Source: Larkinella punicea (GTDB taxonomy: Bacteria; Bacteroidota; Bacteroidia; Cytophagales; Spirosomataceae). From it: a stretch of 64,000 bases of DNA. The translations under genes and the position numbers were made by a program. A model generated the notes under the pieces. It made no database searches. It worked only from the letters and a program-made list of their open reading frames with translations, and had not been told where the DNA came from. The stretch lies in assembly GCF_003334855.1 (NCBI RefSeq), contig NZ_QOWE01000008.1, forward strand, positions 62,001 to 126,000, written 5' to 3'. Below, in pieces: positions 52,513 through 59,412 of the stretch (position 1 is its first letter; every line of letters starts with the position of its first letter).

Positions 52513-52716
52513 TTAGCAATCAGGCGTTATAAAAGCTTCACGAACCCCATTAGCTTGATTGATTATGTATGTGAAATAGCATAGCGAGAAACCATTATTT
52601 TCCATCCAACCTTCTGCCAGAAAAGCCGCTTCGTCCATCGAAGCGGCTTTCAATTCAAATTCCCAGACCAAAGCAAAATGGGCGTGGGTGGCAATCTCGA
52701 CCGTATATCCGTTCAT
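52513..52716 (-). CDS. small early phage protein, 67 aa
   Basis: MNGYTVEIATHAHFALVWEFELKAASMDEAAFLAEGWMENNG; unrecognised beta-alpha-beta-like small protein. Its start overlaps the upstream stop by 4 bp, and it is the last gene of the early operon, convergent with the barrel lipoprotein gene. Confidence 0.66.
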   Translation of the reverse strand: MNGYTVEIATHAHFALVWEFELKAASMDEAAFLAEGWMENNGFSLCYFTYIINQANGVREAFITPDC

Positions 52717-53015
52717 TCCGATTTCAGTTCATCGGCTCCAGGAATCATTTCGATCATCGACCCTTTATCCACCAGCTGGAAGAATTCATCCAGGGCGTGA
52801 TAAAAGGGATTGGCGTCGCCTACTTCCAGAAGCTTTATTCCGATCGTCCGGAAGTCCCTTCCTACGCCTTTGAAGACCTTATCGACCACAGCAAACTTTC
52901 GTCTACCGTCTTTGCTTTTCCACCAACTCCACAGCATTACCGACCGTTTTGGGGCTTCTTCGGGCGTCAGAACTGCGGGCGCTGCCGTCGCTTCAGTTAC
53001 CGGATCCGTTTCCAT
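52713..53015 (-). CDS. small early phage protein, 100 aa
   Basis: METDPVTEATAAPAVLTPEEAPKRSVMLWSWWKSKDGRRKFAVVDKVFKGVGRDF. It has an acidic disordered N-terminus, then a basic compact region. Not recognised. It overlaps both neighbours (23 bp upstream, 4 bp downstream), consistent with a tightly coupled operon. Confidence 0.65.
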   Translation of the reverse strand: METDPVTEATAAPAVLTPEEAPKRSVMLWSWWKSKDGRRKFAVVDKVFKGVGRDFRTIGIKLLEVGDANPFYHALDEFFQLVDKGSMIEMIPGADELKSE

Positions 53016-53346
53016 CCTGGGCGTTCATTTGGGCTTGCAAATAGTCTCCAGTTGCATCATCCACGATCAGGATCCGGCCAGCGATCAGTTCTTCCATCAG
53101 GTGTTCCGTGGCGATCAGTTCATCGACGGATTGACAGTTTACCAGCTTTTTCGCCAGCTTTAACATGATGTTACGCATCATAAAGATCGGATCGTGTTCA
53201 TCCTTCGGAAGCTCCGTAAACAGCTTCACCCGATGGTTTTCGGCGGCCTTCCGGATCGACGGTTCCGATTCGGTTTCGGCCAGCATCACCAGGGCGACAT
53301 TTTGCACCAGGTAGGTAACGACTTTGTTTTTTTGGCTGGCTTTCAT
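52993..53346 (-). CDS. small helical early phage protein, 117 aa
   Basis: MKASQKNKVVTYLVQNVALVMLAETESEPSIRKAAENHRVKLFTELPKDEHDPIFMMRNIMLKLAKKLVNCQSVDELIATEHLMEEL. It is all-helical with a basic start and a disordered Gly/Asn end; not recognised. The ATG overlaps the stop of the 45-aa membrane peptide gene (ATGA). Confidence 0.66.
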   Translation of the reverse strand: MKASQKNKVVTYLVQNVALVMLAETESEPSIRKAAENHRVKLFTELPKDEHDPIFMMRNIMLKLAKKLVNCQSVDELIATEHLMEELIAGRILIVDDATGDYLQAQMNAQDGNGSGN

Positions 53347-53480
53347 CGGATGATTTTTTTAAAAATGTGATAGATACCGAAAACGGACGCCAAAAAGAGC
53401 ACCAATAGAATAAGGCCTGGAAGCATGGCCAGGATGGCCAGGGATAGGCTGGCCACCACAAAGGATTGAAGGATAATCAT
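53343..53480 (-). CDS. 45-aa single-pass membrane peptide
   Basis: Starts MIILQSFVVASLSLAILAML and ends GIYHIFKKIIR: one long hydrophobic helix with a basic tail. It is supported by the CATTCATCC-type motif 9 nt upstream and by ATGA coupling to the next gene. Its function is unknown. Small membrane proteins of this kind in early phage operons sometimes block superinfection or inhibit host functions. Confidence 0.62.
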   Translation of the reverse strand: MIILQSFVVASLSLAILAMLPGLILLVLFLASVFGIYHIFKKIIR

Positions 53481-53489
53481 GGAAATGTC

Positions 53490-53505
53490 AATTAAAGGAT
53501 GAAAG
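53490..53505 (-). promoter_or_regulatory. CATTCATCC-type motif before the 45-aa gene
   Basis: Minus sense CTTTCATCCTTTAATT, 9 nt before the ATG at 53480. Confidence 0.58.
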
Positions 53506-53554
53506 GGCTGGCGAAAAATTACGGGGTAGTTTTTCGCCAGTGTGAATAATTCAA

Positions 53555-54073
53555 TTAGGAATTTGGGGTGGCGACTTCGGCCGTGGCGGCCTGGCTCAAT
53601 CGCTTATGTTCCGATACGGTAATTTCTTCCATTCCGGCCGCTGGCGAATAGTCCGCTTCTTCGGGAATCTGGATCAGGATAAAATCAGGCTGCCAGATCA
53701 CACCGACATAACGCATATAAGACAGGCCACTCCATTGTGATTTAAAGCCGATCAGCGTATTGATTTCGTCCTTCATTACCAGCGGAATCGCCTGGATTCG
53801 GTCGATCAATGGCTGGTTTACTTTCGATTGTTTCGGGAAGTAATACGACTCGAAATTTTGTTCACAGGTCAATTTCCACCCTTCCGGTTTTTCGGGAAAA
53901 TTAAACCCGGTTATCCCGCCAGCGGCCGATCCTTTTACAAAAGCAATTTGTGAACTTTCGGATCCCAGTTCTTTCGCCAGGGCGAAACAATCCTTTTGAA
54001 TCGCATTGATTTTGTGGTTGAACTCCCAAAGTGCCGAAAACAATTCCGTACCTGATTTGATGATGTATCGCAT
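53555..54073 (-). CDS. early phage protein of unknown function, 172 aa
   Basis: MRYIIKSGTELFSALWEFNHKINAIQKDCFALAKELG, then GGITGFNFPEKPEGWKLTCEQNFESYYFPKQS. It is an alpha/beta protein with several aromatic residues. Not recognised. It is preceded by AATTGAAAGGGAGTTTAAAG, which shares GGGAGTTTAAAGG with the 42897 gene start. Confidence 0.68.
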   Translation of the reverse strand: MRYIIKSGTELFSALWEFNHKINAIQKDCFALAKELGSESSQIAFVKGSAAGGITGFNFPEKPEGWKLTCEQNFESYYFPKQSKVNQPLIDRIQAIPLVMKDEINTLIGFKSQWSGLSYMRYVGVIWQPDFILIQIPEEADYSPAAGMEEITVSEHKRLSQAATAEVATPNS

Positions 54074-54087
54074 AATTGAAAGGGAGT

Positions 54088-54387
54088 TTAAAGGGCTTTT
54101 TTCGCTTTGATCTTTGCCGATGGCTTATCACTATCAGCGGCTTGAATCATAATTACCTGGTGCTGGATCGGCGCATCAGTCAGCCAGACATTAACCGGCG
54201 ACGTCCGTGGGTTGTCCGCGCAATACCACCGGTATTCATTGATCAGCATCATCAGGAAGGCCTTCAGCGAAACGGGCATCATTACGCCTTCGCCGTTTGC
54301 CCAGCGTTGGGCCGTGGCGACCAGGTGAGATTCCAGGCCGTTCATCTTTGGAATCGGCTGAAGGGTTTCTACAGAAAATAGGGACAT
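54088..54387 (-). CDS. early phage protein of unknown function, 99 aa
   Basis: MSLFSVETLQPIPKMNGLESHLVATAQRWANGEGVMMPVSLKAFLMMLINEYRWYC, with a Lys/Ala-rich C-terminus (PSAKIKAKKAL) of the nucleic-acid-binding type. Not recognised. It lies downstream of repeat B and 14 bp before the next gene. Confidence 0.66.
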   Translation of the reverse strand: MSLFSVETLQPIPKMNGLESHLVATAQRWANGEGVMMPVSLKAFLMMLINEYRWYCADNPRTSPVNVWLTDAPIQHQVIMIQAADSDKPSAKIKAKKAL

Positions 54388-54398
54388 ACTTTTCGATC

Positions 54399-54409
54399 AA
54401 TTAAAGGAA
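54399..54409 (-). promoter_or_regulatory. degenerate CATTCATCC motif before the 54387 gene
   Basis: Only TTTCCTTTAATT is kept; 11 nt before the ATG at 54387, at the edge of repeat B. Confidence 0.4.
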
Positions 54410-54414
54410 ATCGT

Positions 54415-54534
54415 AAAACAGAAGATTATTCGGTGCCGGCGGCCGGCCGGCGGGCCATTTTAGGCCGGATCTGGCGCTCGAGCGAGCTGGCCAGGCTGTT
54501 TTTTGGGAAGGCCTACCAAAGAATGTTCTGTTTT
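54415..54534. repeat. 120-bp structured repeat, copy B
   Basis: Same length as copy A and ungapped against it. The right end (54516-54534) is identical to 26467-26485 over 19 nt, the centre keeps GGCGCTCGAG at offset 58 in both, and the left end differs at a few positions, so its inverted ends are imperfect. It lies between early genes. Confidence 0.85.
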
Positions 54535-54563
54535 TAAGGGCTTCTGGCGAAATGGTTTTTCAT
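54534..54563 (-). other. 9-codon ORF between motif and repeat B
   Basis: ATG-AAA-AAC to TAA encodes MKNHFARSP. It has a good CATTCATCC-type motif 9 nt upstream (54573-54587), and its stop lies on the border of repeat B. It is either a leader peptide or the start of a gene cut off by insertion of the repeat. Confidence 0.35.
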
Positions 54564-54572
54564 GGTTTGATC

Positions 54573-54587
54573 AATTAAAGGATGAAA
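54573..54587 (-). promoter_or_regulatory. CATTCATCC-type motif before the 9-codon ORF
   Basis: Minus sense TTTCATCCTTTAATT, 9 nt before the ATG at 54563. Confidence 0.5.
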
Positions 54588-54599
54588 AAAGGGTACTGG

Positions 54600-57527
54600 T
54601 TAATGCTTTTTGATTTCGTTAATAGTCGCTTCAGGCGTCCGGATGTAGATGAATTCTTTCGTGGAATCATCGGCATCTTTCCGGATGATCAAGCCCTGTT
54701 TGTTCAGTAATTCTTTCGGATTGTATTCGTAGCCATTGAAACCACACCAGGCTTTTAGCCCGCGCTTGAATTGCTGACTACTCATTTTAATTTTACTGGA
54801 GCGAAATAGATCTTCCTGGGCGTCCAGTTTATTGATCAGCTGATCCAGGCGGCCGCCTTCGATGGATAGGTAAGCATCCGCCCAGGCTCGGAAGTGATCA
54901 CCCATCACGGCGATCAGGTTCCGCTTCGATATGTTCTGAAGTGGCGCTTCGATCTTATCCTGGCAGCCCAGATAAAACTTCAGGCATTGGGCCATAAAAT
55001 TGTAAAACAGGTTCCATTCGGCTTCATCGAAATCATCAAACAGGTTCATTCCGAATTCATCAAACGGGCTTCGGCTTTCCCGGTAATCGCCCGTATTCTC
55101 GTGATAGTAGTCCGAAAACGCCACGTAAAGCTTCCGGCGTCGGCTGGATGAATCCGTGTAGCGATCGCCGAAATTCGTATCGAACAACCACTTCGGCGAA
55201 ACGGCGTATTCGAGTTCAAACGACCGCTTTTGTTTGGGGTTTACCGTCGTGGCCGACGTCAGTGGCGCAAAAAAGAAACCGAACGGAAGGCCTTCATAAG
55301 CATCTTCAACGTGAACCAGATCCGTATCCTGATCGACGTTTTCCAGTAAGTGGCGATTCTCTACCAGGGCCGGGTTCCGGCCGTCCAGCTGCACTTTCGA
55401 CAGCAGTTTGTAAATCCCTTTGGCCAGGATCCCCTTCCCCGCGCCACCGTGGCTTTCGCTGTTCTCGCTGATCTTGGCATCCATCACAAAAACCGCCCAG
55501 GGCTTCGCTGGATTTTTGTATCGATGGAGCAAATACCCGATGGCGTAAATCTTATTGATCAAGTGAAGCTTCTGTTCCTGGATCTCGTCTTCCGTCAACA
55601 ATCCGCCGTCGATGGCGAATTGATTCGCTTTCCGGTATTCGATTTGTCTTTCCGGATTGCTCCAGTACAGCATCGACTTTAGATCCTCCGTTGTAAAACC
55701 GTGATCGGTACAGTACTCCAGCTGGGCCGCCTTATCCATCAAACCCAGATCCAGCCGGTCTTCCATTTCCTTCCGCCAGTGGGTACGGCTCGACTGGATC
55801 AGGAATTTCAAAAACATCGCTGGATCTTTCCCGATCTGGATATCATACTGGCCTTCGGTTTTTGTTACCGTGAACATATCTTCCAGAATCTTCACCGGCC
55901 GATCAATCACTTTATGTTCCCAAATGTGTTTATCCAGGGTGCCAGCCTTTTCTTCGACAATTCCCGAAGCGGTTATTTTCCAGGTGTTTTTCGCAAAGAA
56001 TAAGTACTGATAATCGTGGCCGTAGGTCTTAAAATCGCCGTCGAAAAAGCCCAGGTTTGATATACTGGAATCGGACAGATACGGCGTTTTATACATCGCA
56101 TTGCGCAGATCCACCGCAAAGCGCCGATCTTCCAGGAAGTTGTGGATGAAGTCCTTTACGGCCGATCCTTCAATTTTTGAAACGATGTTATTTTGTTCCC
56201 GTACGTAGCAAAAACCGTCTTTTTCCTTCGGCGAACGGTAGCGGGCGAACCCGTTCAACCGTAGGAAGTTGTAAGCGTGAACGTTATTAAATTTATACTC
56301 CATCAACAGCTTCCCGAACTTCATTCGTGGGCTTCCATCCCGATCCAGCGCCACATCCTGATCCCAGAACTGATACGGAAGCGCCACTTTAACGAGTTCG
56401 GCGAATTCATACTTCCTATGGTATTTCAGGTAATCCCGTACGTCCTTGCAGGGATTTCCGTTTCCGTCCAGGTACTTCTTCAGGGATTCCGGAAGGCAGA
56501 TCGTACGGATTTCCAGGTAGGTCATGGCCAGTTTAAAGGCTTCCCGTTTCCCGGTACTATCGATATCCGGAAGGTTATAAATCTTATCGGCCAGCCGGGC
56601 CAGTGTTTTAAAATCAGCGGGCGATAGAAGGGCCGTTTCGCTGTTTTGCCAGGCCACCGCATAGCCCAGGGCCGCCACGTTCAGGGCGTCGGATCCACCC
56701 GTACACAGGATAATTTCATCCAGTTTTTCCGGGCCTTTCTTCTTCTTTTTGGCCGGTTTGTCGCCTTCGTCCAGATCTTGTTCACCTGGTTCCGGATTGG
56801 CGGCCACCAGTTCGGCCACTTTCTTCTGGGCCTGGGCCAGTCCGTGGATAAAGTTTTCGGGTTTGTTGCCCGTTGACTGAAACCGGAACTTCTTTTCGGC
56901 CTTTGGCTTATACAGCTTTTTCCATGCGCCTTCATCGATCAGGAACATCGGAAACAGATCCGTACTGATAAATTGGTGGGTTTTGCCCGCTTTGGTTTGC
57001 GTGTAGGACGCCAGGCTTTTATAATGGTAGTAGGTGCAAATTCGGGATCCTTCCGCCAGCCTGGCTTCATCGTTCGTTCCCAGGGCATTCCAGGCATTGA
57101 TCGAAAACAAGGCCTTCAGATCGTTTATTGTGAACTCCTTCGGCTCGAACACCATCTGGCCTTCCGCTTCGTCGGGCTTCGCTGGCCAGCTTTTATAATC
57201 CGGCTTGACTTCCGGAACGTCGGATCCTTCAAACTTGTAGAAAGCGGCCACCGCCTTCAGGGCCGTAACAAAATCGGATCCGTCCAGGAATTGGGCCACC
57301 GCCACGGCGTTCATGGCTGGATCCGAACTTCCGAAATCCTTCACGATGTAGGTTCCGGAATTGAGGTCTTTTTTCAGGCTGGCGCTGGCCGTTTTTTCAT
57401 CGGGCCGTAGCTTGAATTTTCGGTTTTTGTGGGAAACACTTTCTTCGGCATCAGGGAAACGGTAAGTGATATACGAAAGCCCGCCATCAATGGCCAGCAA
57501 TTCGTTTATATCGATTTTCTTCTTCAT
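54600..57527 (-). CDS. phage primase-helicase (Toprim + SF3/D5-like)
   Basis: A 975-aa replication protein. The N-terminal about 110 residues resemble the CHC2-like phage primase opening (ISYRFPDAEESVSHKNRKFKLRPDEKTASAS). A Toprim domain lies near 270-340 (LDEIILCTGGSDALNVAALGY). A helicase domain near 650-880 has a Walker A HGGAGKG near 692-698, then LVHVEDAYEG and NFGDRYTDSSSRRRKLYVAFSDYY as motifs B' and C. It would prime and unwind phage DNA, supporting its own replication. The ATG at 57527 is set by the motif 3 nt upstream. Confidence 0.85.
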   Translation of the reverse strand: MKKKIDINELLAIDGGLSYITYRFPDAEESVSHKNRKFKLRPDEKTASASLKKDLNSGTYIVKDFGSSDPAMNAVAVAQFLDGSDFVTALKAVAAFYKFEGSDVPEVKPDYKSWPAKPDEAEGQMVFEPKEFTINDLKALFSINAWNALGTNDEARLAEGSRICTYYHYKSLASYTQTKAGKTHQFISTDLFPMFLIDEGAWKKLYKPKAEKKFRFQSTGNKPENFIHGLAQAQKKVAELVAANPEPGEQDLDEGDKPAKKKKKGPEKLDEIILCTGGSDALNVAALGYAVAWQNSETALLSPADFKTLARLADKIYNLPDIDSTGKREAFKLAMTYLEIRTICLPESLKKYLDGNGNPCKDVRDYLKYHRKYEFAELVKVALPYQFWDQDVALDRDGSPRMKFGKLLMEYKFNNVHAYNFLRLNGFARYRSPKEKDGFCYVREQNNIVSKIEGSAVKDFIHNFLEDRRFAVDLRNAMYKTPYLSDSSISNLGFFDGDFKTYGHDYQYLFFAKNTWKITASGIVEEKAGTLDKHIWEHKVIDRPVKILEDMFTVTKTEGQYDIQIGKDPAMFLKFLIQSSRTHWRKEMEDRLDLGLMDKAAQLEYCTDHGFTTEDLKSMLYWSNPERQIEYRKANQFAIDGGLLTEDEIQEQKLHLINKIYAIGYLLHRYKNPAKPWAVFVMDAKISENSESHGGAGKGILAKGIYKLLSKVQLDGRNPALVENRHLLENVDQDTDLVHVEDAYEGLPFGFFFAPLTSATTVNPKQKRSFELEYAVSPKWLFDTNFGDRYTDSSSRRRKLYVAFSDYYHENTGDYRESRSPFDEFGMNLFDDFDEAEWNLFYNFMAQCLKFYLGCQDKIEAPLQNISKRNLIAVMGDHFRAWADAYLSIEGGRLDQLINKLDAQEDLFRSSKIKMSSQQFKRGLKAWCGFNGYEYNPKELLNKQGLIIRKDADDSTKEFIYIRTPEATINEIKKH

Positions 57528-57530
57528 GGA

Positions 57531-57545
57531 AATTAAGGATGAATG
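57531..57545 (-). promoter_or_regulatory. CATTCATCC motif before the primase gene
   Basis: Minus sense CATTCATCCTTAATT (one T shorter), 3 nt before the ATG at 57527. Confidence 0.6.
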
Positions 57546-57681
57546 CGTTTGTACTATGGGTAAAGCATCGCTGAAGGCGAAGGCTGGCCAGTTAGATCCT
57601 GGCAAGAATAGCCCTTACTTTTTTACCCTAATTGGACACCGAAGCAGCCGCGTTTCAAGGCCATTTTCATTAAACAGTGGA

Positions 57682-57921
57682 TTAGATTTTTTCTTCATAT
57701 AGGCAGAAATGGGCATCTAAACCATTTTCATCAATGGAAACGGTATTGAAATATGTCCGAACGTTGGTTTTGAAAAGTGGAATAAACTGGCTTGTGTGAA
57801 CAAAACCGGTTTTCGCAATGATAGAAAAGCTGTTTCGAGCTTCGTGAAATTTCACGGTTTGAGACTCGAACAAACAGGCCTGAATGATGGCCTTAATTTC
57901 GGGAGTTAGTAGCGTGTTCAT
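57682..57921 (-). CDS. small early phage protein, 79 aa
   Basis: MNTLLTPEIKAIIQACLFESQTVKFHEARNSFSIIAKTGFVHTSQFIPLFKTNVRTYFNTVSID. Not recognised; alpha then beta pattern. There is no CATTCATCC motif, and 14 bp follow the upstream stop, so it is probably read from the same transcript. Confidence 0.6.
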   Translation of the reverse strand: MNTLLTPEIKAIIQACLFESQTVKFHEARNSFSIIAKTGFVHTSQFIPLFKTNVRTYFNTVSIDENGLDAHFCLYEEKI

Positions 57922-57935
57922 CTTGTTACGTGGGT

Positions 57936-58145
57936 TTAGTCGTTACAGCCGTAGCGGATGGCTAAGGTTTTGGTAATGGTGGATTCGATGGCGTAAAGCG
58001 TTTGGCGGAAGTGTTTCAGGTCTGGTAGGTGCTGGGCCTGAATGGCGGCTGATTCGACCATCAGCCGGGCTTTCTCCAGATATGGATCTGGCTGGTTTGG
58101 AAGCGAATCGCCTTCAAACTGGTTAATTATGGTTTGTAAGTTCAT
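57936..58145 (-). CDS. small early phage protein, 69 aa
   Basis: MNLQTIINQFEGDSLPNQPDPYLEKARLMVESAAIQAQHLPDLKHFRQTLYAIESTITKTLAIRYG: two helices joined by a Pro-rich loop. Not recognised. Confidence 0.62.
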   Translation of the reverse strand: MNLQTIINQFEGDSLPNQPDPYLEKARLMVESAAIQAQHLPDLKHFRQTLYAIESTITKTLAIRYGCND

Positions 58146-58149
58146 GGGA

Positions 58150-58165
58150 AATTAAAGGATGAATG
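58150..58165 (-). promoter_or_regulatory. CATTCATCC motif before the 58145 gene
   Basis: Exact motif, 4 nt before the ATG at 58145. Confidence 0.62.
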
Positions 58166-58236
58166 GGTACTATTTCAGCCAGGTTAAAGAATTCATTACC
58201 AGACTGTAATCACAAAAAGGGGGCGGTGGGGGTGGC

Positions 58237-58476
58237 TTAAATAGATTCAGTTTCTAAACTGTCGGCGATCTTTTCAACTAATTCAGTGAATTCAGGATCC
58301 CCGGCGTGAAGAAACCAGGCGTTTCGCCAGCGGTTCGCGTTTGTCAATTTGTCAAGGGTCGGATTAAGTTCTACAATAGCCTTAATAATGTCTTGTTGCC
58401 CCATCTCATCCGGAAACCTTTTTTTAGCGACCGCCATCCGGTTCTTCCAGTATTGTGCAGATGTAACTTTTTGCAT
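58237..58476 (-). CDS. first early phage protein, 79 aa
   Basis: MQKVTSAQYWKNRMAVAKKRFPDEMGQQDIIKAIVELNPTLDKLTNANRWRNAWFLHAGDPEFTELVEKIAD. It is helical with a basic start and acidic end. It is the first gene transcribed from the repressor-controlled promoter, so a Cro-like or early regulatory role is conceivable; no clear helix-turn-helix is seen. The start is fixed by the motif 9 nt upstream; the longer frame crosses the operator. Confidence 0.65.
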   Translation of the reverse strand: MQKVTSAQYWKNRMAVAKKRFPDEMGQQDIIKAIVELNPTLDKLTNANRWRNAWFLHAGDPEFTELVEKIADSLETESI

Positions 58477-58485
58477 TGCATTTTT

Positions 58486-58501
58486 AATTAAAGGATGAAT
58501 G
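58486..58501 (-). promoter_or_regulatory. CATTCATCC motif before the first early gene
   Basis: Exact motif, 9 nt before the ATG at 58476 and about 85 nt downstream of the early promoter -7 element. Confidence 0.62.
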
Positions 58502-58584
58502 AAATTTTTGCTCAAAGCCCGCTTTAGATGTACATTTAGCCTAAATAAGTGCCACCGTTTTCGGTGTCGCATTTTTGAGATGGG

Positions 58585-58623
58585 CAAATGTACTATTATG
58601 ATTTGCAATAGCAAATCATAATA
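58585..58623 (-). promoter_or_regulatory. early promoter overlapped by repressor operator
   Basis: Minus-strand -33 TTTG (58615-58612), 19-bp spacer, -7 TACATTTG (58592-58585) match the Bacteroidota consensus. A perfect palindrome with 13-bp arms (58594-58606 and 58611-58623, TATTATGATTTGC) covers the spacer and -33 element. Repressor binding there would shut off the early operon. The palindrome ends 24 bp before the repressor start, so autoregulation is likely. Confidence 0.72.
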
Positions 58624-58647
58624 GAGCAGAATTGAAATTATTTCCTA

Positions 58648-58995
58648 ATGGATTTCGGAGAAAGAATAAAGCGACTGCGAGAAGGTAAGAAGTTGTCCCA
58701 GGACGATCTGGCCCAATTGATGGGCAAAAAGCATCGTAATGTTATCGGATCGTGGGAAAAAGGGAAGGCGGAACCATCCTTATCGGATGTACGAAAGCTG
58801 GCCGAAATCTTATCGACAAACACCGTATATTTAATTGAAGGGATTGATATAAACCAAATAGTTACGCCCGCAGCCCCGTCTGGTTATGTAATGATGAAAG
58901 CGGAAGAAGTAATCGAAATGCAGCGCCAGTTACTAGAAAGTAAAGACCGTAAAATTGAAGAGAAGAACAAAGAGTTGTCTAAGAAAACGGCGTGA
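58648..58995 (+). CDS. XRE-family phage repressor
   Basis: A 115-aa protein. The N-terminal helix-turn-helix (about 5-60, IKRLREGKKLSQDDLAQLMGKKHRNVIGSWEKGKAEPSLSDVRKLAEIL) is of the CI/Cro XRE type. A C-terminal coiled coil (about 88-113, EVIEMQRQLLESKDRKIEEKNKELSKK) probably dimerises it. There is no LexA-like S24 peptidase domain, so induction is not by RecA-driven self-cleavage of this protein. It is divergent from the early operon and next to attR. Confidence 0.85.
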   Translation: MDFGERIKRLREGKKLSQDDLAQLMGKKHRNVIGSWEKGKAEPSLSDVRKLAEILSTNTVYLIEGIDINQIVTPAAPSGYVMMKAEEVIEMQRQLLESKDRKIEEKNKELSKKTA

Positions 58996-59261
58996 GCGCT
59001 CTTGCGAGCTATCATACTAATACGCCATCACGACAATTGAATGATCAATTGAACCTTGTTTCCTATAAGGTGGAAGAATTGTAACTGAAATTTCAAAATC
59101 GCAAAGCTACTTTACTACATAACTAACTGTATATCAACTATGTGGCATTTGATTTTAGAATCAAATCAGCCTGTATAAGCCCCCTCTTTTTGCAAGGGAC
59201 AAGTAGTTCCTAAGTAGTTCCGAATAATATTTAAATGCCTGATTTTCAGGTATATATTATC
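58996..59261. other. non-coding right end of prophage with integrase-arm-like repeats
   Basis: No gene seen. Tandem AAGTAGTTCC lies at 59201-59210 and 59212-59221. TTCCGAATA at 59218-59226 matches 15252-15260 just inside the left end. These are candidate integrase or excisionase arm sites. No excisionase gene was recognised. Confidence 0.45.
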
Positions 59262-59282
59262 TCCCTTCGGGTTCACGAACTA
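59262..59282 (+). repeat. attR core
   Basis: Identical over 21 bp to attL. It carries only the tRNA 3' end, so the chromosome side of the original tRNA gene now begins here. Confidence 0.92.
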
Positions 59283-59286
59283 GTAC

Positions 59287-59321
59287 AAAAACCCCCTCTA
59301 CGCAGCGTAGAGGGGGTTTTT
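59287..59321 (+). terminator. original tRNA-Arg terminator
   Basis: Perfect 17-bp arms (59287-59303 and 59305-59321) with a T run. Before integration it would have directly followed the tRNA. Confidence 0.85.
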
Positions 59322-59412
59322 CGTTTCCTAAGCCTTCTCCGAATTGTTTTTTGAAACCAATCTTCCGGTATACCCGCCAGAGATAAAAGTTTGAGCTGAT
59401 AAAAAATCCACA

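Larger units (their letters stand above)
15189..59282. mobile_element. integrated 44-kb tailed prophage
   Basis: It is bounded by a 21-bp direct repeat made of the tRNA-Arg 3' end plus 7 nt (15189-15209 and 59262-59282). It encodes integrase, repressor, primase-helicase, both terminase subunits, portal, maturation protease, major capsid, tape measure, tail proteins, holin-like protein and two endolysins, so a full set of functions appears present. The TP901-type tape measure and the absence of a recognised sheath gene suggest siphovirus morphology. No broken core gene was seen. Confidence 0.93.

Noticed and set aside
53198-53461. 87-codon minus-strand frame
   Set aside because: It is an out-of-frame shadow of the 45-aa membrane peptide and the 117-aa protein, whose coupled start and stop are better supported.
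57628-57645. TTGGACACC before the primase gene as a GTCCTA site
   Set aside because: Core mismatch and about 105 nt spacing.
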